Assembly (NCBI RefSeq): GCF_023277925.1
Contig: NZ_CP063832.1
Span: 1,707,001 to 1,771,000 of the forward strand
DNA from: Pseudomonas entomophila
Lineage (GTDB): Bacteria; Pseudomonadota; Gammaproteobacteria; Pseudomonadales; Pseudomonadaceae
Reading direction: 5' to 3'
DNA: 64,000 nucleotides
The notes under the pieces were generated by a model, which was given only the letters and a program-made list of their open reading frames with translations, was not told the origin of the DNA and searched no databases. Both the position numbers and the translations under genes were made by a program. Below are positions 36,349 through 46,400 of this stretch, in pieces. The first letter of the stretch is position 1, and every line of letters starts with the position of its first letter.

Positions 36349-36996
36349 ATGGCCTTCCACCACCTGACCCGCACCCACCCCCGCCTCAGCATCGCCACCC
36401 TGGCCGGCCTCCTCGGCGCCTGGCTGATCCCCGCCGACGATACCGTGCAGCGCATCCTTGCCGGCTGGAACGTCGGCGTGTGGCTGTACTTGTTCATGGT
36501 CCTGTGGCTCAGCGTGCGAGCAACAGCGGGCAAGGTCCGCCAGGTGGCCAGCATCGAAGACGAGAACGCCGGCCTGGTGCTGGTCACCGTGATCGTGGCG
36601 GCCATCGCCAGCCTGGCCGCTGTCACTTTGCAACTGGTGTCCAGCCGTGGCCTGGAAGGCAGCGCGCAGGCTCTGCACTATTTGTACACCGGCCTGACCG
36701 TGGCCGGCTCATGGCTATTGATCGGCTGCGTTTTCAGCCTGCACTACGCGCGGTTGTTCTACACCAACGACCACCGCGAGCCGCCGTTGCGCTTCCCCGA
36801 TAACGAGCGCAACCCGGACTACTGGGATTTTCACTACTTCTCGTTCACCATCAGCGTCGCCGTGCAGACCTCGGACATCGGCGTCGGGGGGCGCGCCATG
36901 CGTAAGGCAGTACTGGCCCACTCACTGGTAGGCTTCGTGTTCAACACGGCGATCCTCGGCTTCACCATCAACATCGCCGCCGGCCTGCTCGGCTAG
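36349..36996 (+). CDS. DUF1345 membrane protein
   Basis: This 215-residue inner-membrane protein has five hydrophobic helices and conserved polar motifs: [58 protein letters not shown] and the C-terminal [22 protein letters not shown]. These match DUF1345, a predicted channel-like family of unknown function. ATG 36349 is the usual family start. Its last 75 bases overlap, antisense, the 3' end of the aminotransferase gene. Confidence 0.85.
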   Translation: MAFHHLTRTHPRLSIATLAGLLGAWLIPADDTVQRILAGWNVGVWLYLFMVLWLSVRATAGKVRQVASIEDENAGLVLVTVIVAAIASLAAVTLQLVSSRGLEGSAQALHYLYTGLTVAGSWLLIGCVFSLHYARLFYTNDHREPPLRFPDNERNPDYWDFHYFSFTISVAVQTSDIGVGGRAMRKAVLAHSLVGFVFNTAILGFTINIAAGLLG

Positions 36997-38151
36997 CACT
37001 CGCCGGGCGCAGGCGACGATGCGCCGGCAGGCCTCCTCCAGCACCTCGGCATCCAACACCAGCCCCAGCCGCACATGCCCGGCCGCGCTTGGGCCGAAGG
37101 CATCTCCGGGCAACAACGTCACCCCCTCCTCCAGTAGCAGGCGCTGGGCGAAGATCTGCGCGCTGAGCCCACTGCCGCGGATATCGAGCATCACGAACAT
37201 GCCGCCCGCCGGACGATGCACTCGCACCCCCGGGCAGCCTTCCAGCGCCGCGCAGACCCGATCACGCCGCTGGCGGTAGGCCTCGCGCATCCGCCGTACT
37301 TCCGGCAAATCGCGCTCCAGCGCCAGGCAGGTGGCCTGCATGACGAATTCCGGCAGGCCAAACAGCATGGCCATGGCCAGGTTGCCCAGATGCGCCGCCA
37401 GCGCCTTGGGCCCGATCACCCAGCCCACTCGCCAGCCGCTCATGGCATGGGACTTGGACAGGCTGTCGATCACCACGCAGCGCTCGGCCATGCCCGGCAG
37501 GCTGAGCGGGCTTGGCGCCGGGCTGTCATAACTCAGGTTGCGATACACCTCGTCGCAGACCAGCCACAGGTCATGTTCACGGCACAGCTGTGCAAGGCTC
37601 GCCATGTCGGCCGCATTGATGGTCGCGCCGGTGGGGTTGTGCGGGCTGTTGAGCAGCACGCCACGGGTATGCGGGGTGATGGCTCGGGCCACTGCGCCAG
37701 GGTCAAGCCGAAAGCCCTCTTCCGAGCTGACCGCCACCGGCACCGCCTGCGCGCCACAAGCACCGAACACACCGTGGTAGGTGACATACATCGGCTCAGC
37801 GACGATCACCTCGTCGCCGGCTTCGAACAGGCACTGGAAAGTCGCGTACAAGGCGCACTGGGCGCCAGCGGTGACAACCACCTGGTCCGGGTCGAGGGGC
37901 AACTGGCGGTCGTTTACGATGGCCTGACGCAAGGCCAGGCTGCCGCGCACATCGCTGTAGTGGGTGTCACCATGCCGCAAGCTGACGACCGCTGCCTCGA
38001 CCACCGCCGGTGGCGTGTCGAAGTCCGGGTCGCCCATCGACAGCAGAAAGATCTCGCGCCCCTGTCGGCGCAGGGCCAGGGCCTGGTAGTGGATATCCCA
38101 GGCAGCGGCCGCCTCGCCGGCGATGCGTTGGGTGAGCGTGGAAAATCGCAT
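36922..38151 (-). CDS. PLP-dependent aminotransferase (class I/II)
   Basis: This 409-residue aspartate-aminotransferase-fold enzyme shows GDPDFDTPP near residue 40, NSPHNPTGA near 170, [10 protein letters not shown] and the PLP Lys in [19 protein letters not shown]. It probably transaminates an amino acid or keto acid in the cytoplasm; the substrate is unknown. ATG 38151 has GGAGGT five bases upstream. The C-terminal 25 residues ([15 protein letters not shown] and on) are encoded antisense to the DUF1345 gene and are probably not part of the fold. Confidence 0.88.
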   Translation of the reverse strand: MRFSTLTQRIAGEAAAAWDIHYQALALRRQGREIFLLSMGDPDFDTPPAVVEAAVVSLRHGDTHYSDVRGSLALRQAIVNDRQLPLDPDQVVVTAGAQCALYATFQCLFEAGDEVIVAEPMYVTYHGVFGACGAQAVPVAVSSEEGFRLDPGAVARAITPHTRGVLLNSPHNPTGATINAADMASLAQLCREHDLWLVCDEVYRNLSYDSPAPSPLSLPGMAERCVVIDSLSKSHAMSGWRVGWVIGPKALAAHLGNLAMAMLFGLPEFVMQATCLALERDLPEVRRMREAYRQRRDRVCAALEGCPGVRVHRPAGGMFVMLDIRGSGLSAQIFAQRLLLEEGVTLLPGDAFGPSAAGHVRLGLVLDAEVLEEACRRIVACARRVLAEQAGGDVDGEAEDRRVEHEAYQ

Positions 38152-38378
38152 GGCTACCTCCCTGTCTGCCCGACCCGCACCGCTGGTCCGAAATCGCTGC
38201 CAGTAAACATAGCAGAGCCGGGCGCCTCGCCAGTGCCCGGCCCACAGGACAAACGTTTGCCCCGCCCTACGCCCGCCGACCGGTCGCGATGACAGCAATG
38301 TGACAACCGTCATGCATTAGCACATTTGCCATATTTTCCAGGGAACACTGCCATGGCAGGTGCTATGGTTAATTCCCG

Positions 38379-38405
38379 ACGGCCAGGCACGGCCAGGCAC
38401 GGCCA
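38379..38405. repeat. Short tandem repeat
   Basis: The ten-base unit GGCCAGGCAC occurs twice in tandem with partial copies on both sides, about 40 bases ahead of the DUF1652 gene. Its role is unclear. Confidence 0.6.
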
Positions 38406-38444
38406 CCCTGATCACCACGTTCACGTACGAACAAGGAGGCTGGC

Positions 38445-38708
38445 ATGAACAAGATGACGTTCCCCAACGCCTGCCAGGTGATGCGTTGGCATTTTCACCC
38501 ACTGGGGTTCGAAGCCAGCATGGACGCACCTCGCAGCATGGTTGCCCGGCTCTTCGACCGGGCCACGGGCGTGACACTGCTGGCCATCGCCGGCATTCCC
38601 TGTACCGCGATCATGGCCGCCGCCGACGTCGAGCGCATCATCGAAGCCGTCGAAGCAGAGCTGGAAACCTTCGACCTGGTCGGCGGCTCGCTGCACGACG
38701 CGGTCTGA
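38445..38708 (+). CDS. DUF1652 small protein
   Basis: This 87-residue protein is of the DUF1652 type common in Pseudomonas (ACQVMRWHFHPLGFEASMDAP core, then FDRATGVTLLAIAGIPC). No function is known. The start is strongly supported by AAGGAGG nine bases before the ATG. It is probably cytoplasmic, having no signal or membrane helix. Confidence 0.85.
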   Translation: MNKMTFPNACQVMRWHFHPLGFEASMDAPRSMVARLFDRATGVTLLAIAGIPCTAIMAAADVERIIEAVEAELETFDLVGGSLHDAV

Positions 38709-38817
38709 ACTCAAACACCCCACTTGCGAACGACCGGAATGGCCGTGGTGTCCCGCTGGCCAAAAACCTGGCAACGTCTTTACTTGCTGTTACACCCCTT
38801 CACCCTGGTGTGAGCCT

Positions 38818-39204
38818 ATGAAGATCGTGGTCACCAGCATTCTCGTCGACGACCAGGCCAAGGCCCAGGCGTTCTATCACCACGTACTGGGTTTCCAACC
38901 CAAGCACGATATCCCGATGGGCAAGCACCGCTGGCTCACCTTCACCTCACCCAACGACCCCAACGGCGTCGAACTGTCGCTCGAACCGGATGCCCACCCC
39001 ACGGCAAAAGCCTACAAGACCGCCCTCAAGCAGGACGGCATTCCCGCCACGTCATTCGGCGTTCGCGACATCCAGGCCGAATACATCCGCCTGTGCGCCG
39101 CGGGCGTACACTTCACTCAGCCACCGACGGTGATGGGACCGGTTACGGTGGCGGTGTTCGACGACACCTGTGGCAACCTGATCCAGATCGCCCAACGTCA
39201 CTGA
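38818..39204 (+). CDS. VOC/glyoxalase-family protein
   Basis: This 128-residue protein has a single VOC domain: N-terminal VTSILVDDQAKAQAFYHHVLGFQ, HRWLTFTSP and the C-terminal DDTCGNLIQIAQ. These small metal-dependent proteins act as dioxygenases, isomerases or resistance proteins, and here the activity is unknown. The conserved Glu/His metal ligands appear as ELSLEP and the late GNLIQI region. No clear ribosome-binding site is seen. Confidence 0.82.
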   Translation: MKIVVTSILVDDQAKAQAFYHHVLGFQPKHDIPMGKHRWLTFTSPNDPNGVELSLEPDAHPTAKAYKTALKQDGIPATSFGVRDIQAEYIRLCAAGVHFTQPPTVMGPVTVAVFDDTCGNLIQIAQRH

Positions 39205-39280
39205 GAAAGTGGCTGGCGGCACACGTGCAGTCCATCTACATTCCTGACTTCACCCAGCGCAGCCACAACAAGGAAAATCC

Positions 39281-39850
39281 ATGCGCTTCGAGTTCAGCGA
39301 AGTCCTCAACGACCTGGTCGACTACTTTCTTCTCGGTGATATTCAACTGCTCGAACACTTCAAGGATGAACACGACCTTCCCGACGACCTGGCCCGGGCC
39401 TTCACTCAAGGCGACAGTGGCGACCAGGCGGTGCGCGAAGGCGTGATCCTGCCCCTGGCCGGTATCGACAACCTGCCCTACCGTATCGTCTTCAGCCTCG
39501 GCGCTGGCACTCCCGCCCTGCTCGAGCCCGGCAGTCGCCTTAAGCACCATCGCAAGGGCTATCGGCTGCGGGTCGAGAACCGTTCGCTGATGCTATTCAC
39601 CTGGCGCGTGCTGCAGCATTTCACCCGCAAGAGCATGGGCGACCTGTTGGCGCGCTACCAGGAGCCGGGGCGGCCGCTCATCGAGCTGGACAATGGCTGG
39701 TATGAAGTGGAAGTGCTGGCGGGTGCCGTGGTGCGGGATGGTTTGTACGAACCGGCGTTCGAGTTCGTGTTAACGAAGACCCATGGCCCTCGCGCCGATG
39801 CCGAGGTCGACACCGGTTATCGTTATGGCCTGCGCGGGTACTTCGACTGA
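39281..39850 (+). CDS. Conserved hypothetical protein
   Basis: This 189-residue soluble protein is acidic near the N-terminus (DYFLLGDIQLLEHFKDEHDLPDD) with a beta-rich second half (YRLRVENRSLMLFTWRVLQHF, GWYEVEVLAGAVVRDGLYEPAFEFVL). I do not recognise the family. The start has AAGGA eight bases ahead. It is followed immediately by the REP that carries the IS insertion. Confidence 0.7.
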   Translation: MRFEFSEVLNDLVDYFLLGDIQLLEHFKDEHDLPDDLARAFTQGDSGDQAVREGVILPLAGIDNLPYRIVFSLGAGTPALLEPGSRLKHHRKGYRLRVENRSLMLFTWRVLQHFTRKSMGDLLARYQEPGRPLIELDNGWYEVEVLAGAVVRDGLYEPAFEFVLTKTHGPRADAEVDTGYRYGLRGYFD

Positions 39851-39871
39851 GTACAGGGAACAGAGCCTTCC

Positions 39872-39953
39872 GTAGGAGCGGCTTTAGCCGCGGTGCCGAC
39901 GACGCGGTGCCCGGCACCCGCTTTGCGGGTGATCGCGGCTGAAGCCGCTCCTA
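39872..39953. repeat. REP inverted pair carrying an IS at its 3' end
   Basis: GTAGGAGCGGCTTTAGCCGCGG faces ATCGCGGCTGAAGCCGCTCCTA. The pair stops at CTCCTA, where the IS begins. Its missing CAG tail is found just beyond the other IS end at 41390. Confidence 0.9.
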
Positions 39954-39967
39954 TGTATGGACTCGCC

Positions 39968-40203
39968 TACATTGTCTACCTGCTTTTCGAACAAGGTTAC
40001 CCGGTTGCATCTATGTATCAGGCCTATTCGAGGAAGCTTGGTGCTTCTGGCCAACATCGGGGTGAGCTCGCAGCATGCCCATTACATTTAGGCCTCTTGG
40101 GCCGGTAGGAGCGTAGGCATTAATCCGCGACGGTCTTACCTAGGGTCGATGTTCACTAGCAGGGGCTGGGGCGCTCGGCACCCCGGTGGCGTAACACCGT
40201 AAG
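39968..40203 (-). ncRNA. Predicted bridge/seek RNA region of the IS
   Basis: This roughly 236-base untranslated arm lies downstream of the transposase on its strand. It contains CGCTCCTAC (minus strand, 40114-40106), identical to the plus-strand target CCGCTCCTACAG and so complementary to the other target strand. It also contains a strong hairpin, CCGGGGTGCCGAGCGCCCCAGCC, near 40170. Both are expected of an IS1111 guide RNA. Exact ends cannot be set from sequence alone. Confidence 0.55.
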
Positions 40204-41307
40204 TCAGTGGCTCATGGCGGGCTCCTGACGATCGTTCGGTTGGCGTTGGTAGACCTGCTCACCTTGTAGCAGCACCCAGATGATGCGCAGATTTCGATTA
40301 GCCAGTCTGATCGCCGCCTCCTTGCGACCAAGTCGAGTTAACCATCGCAAGAGGCGGCGATCGTCTGGCTGATCGGAATCAGGCTTCAAATGGCTAAGAA
40401 CCGCGTGCGCACCCTGGATCATCATGCTGCGCAGGTAGCCGTCACCTCGCTTGCTCATCTTGCCTAGCCTGACCTTCTTTCCACTGCTGTGCTGGTCGGG
40501 CACCAGGCCAAAGTAAGCGGCAAACTGTCGAGCATTGGGGAAACGCGAGGGTTCAGGCTGCTTGGCCAGCATCGCTGTGGCGATGATCGGGCCGACACCG
40601 CGTATCGTCATCAGGCGGCATGCGACCTTGTCGGCCTGCGCCGCTGTTTCGAGCCGTCCTGTCAGGATGGCGATACGCTCACTCAGATAGCGCCATTCGG
40701 CGAGCAGTTCATCGAGCAATTCACGCAGCAGATCTGGCAATGGTTGAGTCGTATCTTCAAGAATGCGCGGTACACCGTGGCTGACGGCTAAATCGCCTTG
40801 CGCCAGGGCGACGCCCTGTTCCAGTAACAGGCCGCGGATCTGGTTGCCTAGCGCGGTGTGGCGCCTGACATAGCCTCTGCGGGCGCGGTGTAAGGCTTGA
40901 ATCGCCAAAGCGGCAGTGCTCTTGATCGGCACCGCAGCAATGCTGGTATCCCGGCCTGCGCGCAAGATGGCATGGGCGTCGTTACGATCGTTCTTGGCAC
41001 CACTGCGGTGCTCCGCCACTCGCTGCGCGGGCAGGATGCGGACTGGCGTTCCCTGCGCCTGTAGCAAACGCCCCCATGCTTGAGCGCCGGGGCCACTTTC
41101 CATCAGGACCGTCACGGTGGGTGGCAGCCTGGTCAGGAACGCATGAAAGGCTTCACGGGATTTGATTCGATCTTCGTAGATGACGCGCCCGGAACCGTCA
41201 TCTCCGGCCACCTGAAAGACTTGCTTGGCCAGGTCGACTGACAGATGTTGGCAAAGCGTTACATCGTTGGAAGACAGGGAATTGCGCTTCGTCCTATGCT
41301 TGCTCAT
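40204..41307 (-). CDS. IS110-family transposase
   Basis: This 367-residue DEDD recombinase has an N-terminal RuvC-like domain with Asp in LSVDLAKQVFQVAG, Glu in VLMESGPGAQAW and the Asp pair in AKNDRNDAHAI. The C-terminal Transposase_20 domain has IRGVGPIIATAMLA and the candidate nucleophile Ser in DQHSSGKKVRLGKMSKRG. It is complete, with no frameshift, so the element may be active. It cuts and joins DNA under guidance of an RNA encoded by the element. Confidence 0.95.
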   Translation of the reverse strand: MSKHRTKRNSLSSNDVTLCQHLSVDLAKQVFQVAGDDGSGRVIYEDRIKSREAFHAFLTRLPPTVTVLMESGPGAQAWGRLLQAQGTPVRILPAQRVAEHRSGAKNDRNDAHAILRAGRDTSIAAVPIKSTAALAIQALHRARRGYVRRHTALGNQIRGLLLEQGVALAQGDLAVSHGVPRILEDTTQPLPDLLRELLDELLAEWRYLSERIAILTGRLETAAQADKVACRLMTIRGVGPIIATAMLAKQPEPSRFPNARQFAAYFGLVPDQHSSGKKVRLGKMSKRGDGYLRSMMIQGAHAVLSHLKPDSDQPDDRRLLRWLTRLGRKEAAIRLANRNLRIIWVLLQGEQVYQRQPNDRQEPAMSH

Positions 41308-41405
41308 GGTCTCGCCCTCGCTGCCGTTGGCTTTTTAGAACGCCACCGTGGCACTGTGATGCCTCGGCGGGGGCGAGTCCATCCGATTACAGTGGTCCTG
41401 CCAAA

Positions 41406-43079
41406 TCAATGGATATCCCTATCCTTGGTCTCCGGCAGGAAGAAGATCCCCAGCACCGCCGTCATCACCGCGATCACGATCGGGTACCACAGCCCGTAGT
41501 AGATATCCCCGGTCGCCGCCACCATGGCGAACGCCACGGTCGGCAGGAAGCCACCGAACCAGCCGTTGCCGATGTGGTACGGCAACGACATCGAGGTGTA
41601 GCGGATACGCGCCGGGAACAACTCCACCAGCCAGGCGGCGATCGGGCCGTAGACCATGGTCACGTAGATCACCAGGAGGGTCAGCAGCACTAGCACCATC
41701 GGGTAGTGGATCTTCGCCGGGTCGGCTTTTTCCGGGTAGCCGGCTTCCTTCAGCGCCGCCCCGAGACTGGCGGTGAAGGCATCGTTCTGTGCCTTGAAGT
41801 CCGCCGCCGCCAGGCTGCGGCCATCGAAGCTCGACAACACCCGCTCACCGATGTGCACCTGGGCGACGCTGCCGGGCTCGGCGGCCCGGTTTTCGTAGGG
41901 GATGGCGCGCTTGGCCAGCAGGCTCTTGGCGATGTCACAGGAACTGGTGAAACGGGCCTTGCCCACTGGGTCGAACTGGAACGCGCATTGCCCAGGGTCG
42001 GCCACCACCACCACCGGGTTCTGCTCCTGGGCGACGAACACATCCGGGTTGCCGTACTCGGTGAGCCCCTTGAAGATCGGGAAATAGGTCAGCGCCGCGA
42101 TGATGCAGCCGGCCATGATGATCGGCTTGCGCCCGATGCGGTCCGACAGGCTGCCGAAGATGATGAAGAACGGCGTACCGATCAACAGCGAGCCGGCAAT
42201 CAGCAGGTTGGCGGTCTGCGGGTCGATCTTGAGCATCTGCATCAGGAAGAACAACGCGTAGAACTGCCCGGTGTACCACACCACCGCCTGGCCGGCGGTG
42301 CCGCCGAGCAGCGACATGATCACCACCTTGAGATTGTCCCAGCGGGCGAACGACTCGGTGAGCGGTGCTTTCGACGCCTTGCCCTCGGCCTTCATCTTCA
42401 TGAACACCGGCGACTCGTTGAGTTGCATGCGGATGTACACCGAGATGGCCAGCAGCAGGATCGACAGCAGGAACGGGATACGCCAGCCCCAGTCTTCAAA
42501 GGCTTCGGTACCCATCGCCATGCGGCAGGCCAGGATCACCAGCAGCGACAGGAACAGCCCAAGTGTGGCGGTGGTCTGGATCCACGCGGTGAAGAATCCG
42601 CGCCGGCCCTTCGGCGCATGTTCGGCCACATAAGTGGCCGCGCCGCCGTACTCGCCGCCCAGTGCCAGCCCTTGCAACAAGCGCAAGGTGATGAGGATGA
42701 CCGGCGCGGCCACGCCAATCGCCGCATAGCTCGGCAGGATGCCCACCACCGCGGTGGACAGGCCCATGATGACGATGGTGATGAGGAAGGTGTACTTGCG
42801 CCCGATCATGTCCCCCAGGCGGCCGAACACGATGGCGCCGAACGGCCGTACCGCGAAGCCGGCGGCAAAGGCCAGCAAGGCAAAGATGAACGCAGTGGTT
42901 TCATTGACGCCGGCAAAGAAGTGCCTGGCGATGATCGCCGCCAGCGAGCCGTACAGGTAGAAGTCGTACCATTCGAACACGGTACCCAGTGAAGAGGCGA
43001 AAATGACCTTGCGCTCCTCCCGGGTGATACCACGTTGGGGCGCGCTACTGCCCGTGGATGCGCTGTCGAGGACCGCCAT
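41406..43079 (-). CDS. MHS-family MFS transporter with a large extra loop
   Basis: This 557-residue metabolite:H+ symporter has about 12 hydrophobic helices, motif A (GRLGDMIGRKYTF) and the repeat LSDRIGRKPIIMAG in the second half. It is about 100 residues longer than ProP/ShiA types because a hydrophilic stretch (from AQEQNPVVVV to ADPAKIHYP) is inserted between helices in the second half. The extra part has two Cys and may be periplasmic. Substrate unknown, probably an organic acid or osmolyte. Its stop lies 17 bases from the IS end; the C-terminus looks complete. Confidence 0.85.
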   Translation of the reverse strand: MAVLDSASTGSSAPQRGITREERKVIFASSLGTVFEWYDFYLYGSLAAIIARHFFAGVNETTAFIFALLAFAAGFAVRPFGAIVFGRLGDMIGRKYTFLITIVIMGLSTAVVGILPSYAAIGVAAPVILITLRLLQGLALGGEYGGAATYVAEHAPKGRRGFFTAWIQTTATLGLFLSLLVILACRMAMGTEAFEDWGWRIPFLLSILLLAISVYIRMQLNESPVFMKMKAEGKASKAPLTESFARWDNLKVVIMSLLGGTAGQAVVWYTGQFYALFFLMQMLKIDPQTANLLIAGSLLIGTPFFIIFGSLSDRIGRKPIIMAGCIIAALTYFPIFKGLTEYGNPDVFVAQEQNPVVVVADPGQCAFQFDPVGKARFTSSCDIAKSLLAKRAIPYENRAAEPGSVAQVHIGERVLSSFDGRSLAAADFKAQNDAFTASLGAALKEAGYPEKADPAKIHYPMVLVLLTLLVIYVTMVYGPIAAWLVELFPARIRYTSMSLPYHIGNGWFGGFLPTVAFAMVAATGDIYYGLWYPIVIAVMTAVLGIFFLPETKDRDIH

Positions 43080-43421
43080 GGGTCGCCTCCGTCAAGTTGT
43101 CGCGGGCCGGAGTGTCCCAAACAGAATCAAACGCACGCACCCAGGCCCCAGGGCTTTACCGGTTGCGCGAACCACGACGAGGCAGGCCTCGGATCGCGGC
43201 AAGGTCACCTGAAGCATAATCGGCTTTGTCGGGATAGCCAGTGTGCCCCGGCCCTCACACCAGGAAGCGAGCGACCTCGTCAATCACCTGCGGCATCTGT
43301 TCGCGGTGCGGCGCTCGTCCGCAACCTGCCACGATCCGATTCAGCTCGATCCGGTTGCATCCGAATCCAATATGTACCACCCCTGCCAGCTTCTGCCGCT
43401 GTTGAATGGCCGCTTACCTTC
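43080..43421. other. Divergent region ahead of the NEL toxin gene
   Basis: This 342-base gap lies between the divergent MHS transporter and NEL genes. No REP, strong promoter, terminator or small gene was convincing. The large frame of the NEL gene remains open through all of it, but the encoded peptide is arginine- and proline-rich and lacks family character. Confidence 0.5.
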
Positions 43422-46400
43422 ATGGAGCACGACCATGCACAGCATCCCCCCCCCTACCACCAGCAGCAGATCCTGCGCAGCTTGCCCGGCTGGACGAAAC
43501 ACCTTCATCACACACAGGCCAGCAGGCTGCTGAGCCGCGCGCGTGCGGAGCACGTCAACGCAGAAGGCCAACTCCCGGAATGGTTCACGCAGGCTAGCCC
43601 CAAACAGAGGGCCGACCTGCGCAATGCCATCCATCGCCGGGCCACCAGCCACAAGGCATTGGCCAAGGCGCTGAACGGTCTGCGTGGTATCACCGAGTTT
43701 TGCGAACCCCTGCTGCAGGCGGAACTCGGCCTGACGGTCCCCGTGACAGACGCACAATTTCGCTTCCAACCCTTCACTTCACACCAGGAAGGCGACTTTC
43801 CCGACCCTGATGCCTCGCACTACACCCCTCGCCCGCCGTTGTTTACCGAGCAGCCGACCGGCAGCGCGACCCTCACCAGCCTGCTAGAGGCCGCCCTGCA
43901 CAACTTCGAGGGCATGGCCGAGGTCGGCTCGTTCAGTACCTTGCAAGCTAGCATTACAGACAGCGCCGAGCTGCCTGGCCTGACCACCAGCCAGTTCGTG
44001 AGCCGCTGCCGCATGCTGGACCTGGGCAAGCGCTACCAGGCCCACCTGCAAAGCCTGTATGGCGGTGACCGCAAGGCCCAGGTGCAGCCAGCATGGGTCC
44101 AGGCCCGCCGCGACGAACTGGCAGTGAAATGCATGATCGCGCATTTGCGGGGCAAACTCAGCGACGCGGGCTACCAGGCGCTGCGCCAGTTCTGTGTCAC
44201 CGATACCGCCCCGCGCTACGGCACCCACCCCATCGTGGCGCAGACCCTGACCATGCTCGACATCCAGGTGCACGACCTGCTCCTGTTGACGCCCACAGGC
44301 ATAACCACACCACCTTGTATCGCCTATCTGCCTTTCGATGACGAACATCCCGTGCAGGAGTTCGCCAACTTGCTGGCCCTGGGCAGGTATGTGCGCCGGC
44401 GCCTGCTGGAGCCCGCCTATCGCGGACGCTTCCTTGAGCATGTCGCGCTGAAGGATCGCCCGGAGATGGCCAGGAAGCTGACGGCCAGGCTGTTCGAAAA
44501 ACGCCGTCCGGATGTGATCCCCCTCGAACCGCCTTCACCCGCTTTTGGCGAAACCGAACCCGGCGTGCATCCCTGGCAAGGGCAGGTGGCCGACGAGGCG
44601 CACGAGGAAGATGACGCACCGCGGCCCGCCCGCTTCCCGGCGCTGGCGGTGCATCAAGTGCCGATCGCCTTCCCCGTCTGGCCCAAACTCTTCAATGCCC
44701 ATGTTCAGCGCCTGCAGGCTGATGCCCGCGGGGTCGCGGTCCCGACGGCGGACATGGATGCCAAGGCACGTGCCGAGCGCCTGAAACACTGGGCCGAACG
44801 CGGCCTGACGCTGCTCAACGTCGCCGCCATGTTCGTCCCGGGCCTCGACGCGGTCATGCTGGCCGTGGGAGCCGCGCAAGTAATGGCGAGCATCTTCCAT
44901 GGTTTCGAAGCCTGGTCCGAAGCAGACAATGCCGAAGCGGTGGCGCAAGTCGAGTCGCTGCTCGTCAATCTCGGCGGCGTCATCGTCATCGCAGGTGCCG
45001 CCAAGGTGGCGAAGGCCTCCGGGTTCGTCGACTGGATGCAGAGCATCTGGGTCGACGGCGAGCAACGCCTGTGGCACCCGCAACTCGAACAGTACCGCAG
45101 CCCGGTCGCGCTGCCTGAGGGCCTGCTGCCAGATGCAGAAGGCATCCTTGACCATGACGCGCGACACTTCATCAAGCTGGCTGACCACCTCCACGAAGTT
45201 ACCCGGGACGCCGAGGGCCACTGGCGCATCGTGCATCCGCACGATCCACAGGCTTATCAGCCGCGAATCGAGGGTAACGGCAAAGGGGCCTGGCGAATGC
45301 AGCACGAACGCCCACAGGACTGGAGCCGCGTCACATTGATGCGCCGCCTCGGCCCACTCGGCACGGGCTTGAAGGACGAAGACCTGCTCGCCGCACTCGA
45401 CAGCACGGAGCTGGACCGTGGCGTGCTGGAACAACTGCATGCCGATGGCAGGCGCCCCCCGGCGCTGCTCGAAGACGCCTTGCGACGACTTGAAGCCGAC
45501 ACAACCACCGACGACATCATCGCTCGTACCCGTGCGGGCAGCCCGTTGGCCGCCTACAAGCAGTTCGCCATCAGCGTGCTGGGCGAACTGCCCGGCTGGC
45601 CCGAAGATGTCGTGTTGGAAGTGTTCGACGGCACCGAGCCAATGGGAAGCGCGACGCGCTATGGGCGCGACTGGCTGGGTGACACCGTGATCCAACTGAC
45701 CCGGACCGATCTGGACAATGGCGATCTGGCACGCATCGTCCTTGAGCATCTGGACGAAGACGTGGTCAACGCACTGTTACCCGAGGGTACCGATACCGCG
45801 CACCGCCAGCAGGCGCTGCAGAACCTGATGGCCGACCAGCTCGCAACGAAGCGTCAGTCGCTGTTCGACAATTTCTACAAGAGCACCTGCGAAGCCGCCT
45901 GGCCCTCGACAGGCCCCCTCGGCCGACAGTTTCCGACCTTGCCCAGGCAAGCGCTGGAGGAGCTGGCTGGCCAGGCCAATACCCTCGAACGGGAAACCCT
46001 GCTCGCCGGCCGCGTGCCCCTGCGCATCGCCGAGGAAGCTCGCCTGATGCAAGCCCGCGTACGCCTGGACCGAGCCATCCTGGGCCTGTACCGAAGCAGC
46101 CTGGCAAACGCCGACACCCAGAGCATCCGTGCCAGCCTGCTTGCCCAACATCCACAGTGGACGGCCGAGCAGTGCTACCACGCCGCATTGGCCGATCGCC
46201 CACGCGCCGCCCGCCTGATCGGCCAGCAACCGCTGCCCAGGGGTTTTCGCTCGCCGTTACGCCTGAGCGATGGGCGTTTTGGCTACCCCCTGAGCCCCGG
46301 CATTTTCGCCTCCAGGGCCGAGCGCGAACTGCACGCGCTGTACCCAGGCCTGGCCGACCGTGAGCTGCGCCAGTTGCTCACCACCCTGCGTGCCAGGGGC

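Larger units (their letters stand above)
39954..41389 (-). mobile_element. IS110-family (IS1111 group) insertion sequence
   Basis: This 1.44-kb element is bounded by subterminal inverted repeats ATGGACTCGCC (39957-39967) and GGCGAGTCCAT (41372-41382), typical of the IS1111 group, which has no terminal repeats. Joining the outer sequences (CCGCTCCTA and CAGTGGTCC) restores an intact REP end, with TA at both junctions as the probable core. The transposase lies on the minus strand. The long non-coding arm (39954-40203) is downstream of it, the position of the bridge/seek RNA in this group. Confidence 0.9.

Noticed and set aside
40100..40140. GTAGGAGCGTAGGCATTAATCCGCG read as a degenerate REP inside the IS
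   Set aside because: It has no hairpin partner and lies in the guide-RNA arm of the element. It is better explained as the target-matching part of that RNA.
43035..43421. Start of the NEL protein at the beginning of the open frame
   Set aside because: The upstream 129 codons are arginine- and proline-rich, overlap the start of the transporter gene and have no family resemblance.
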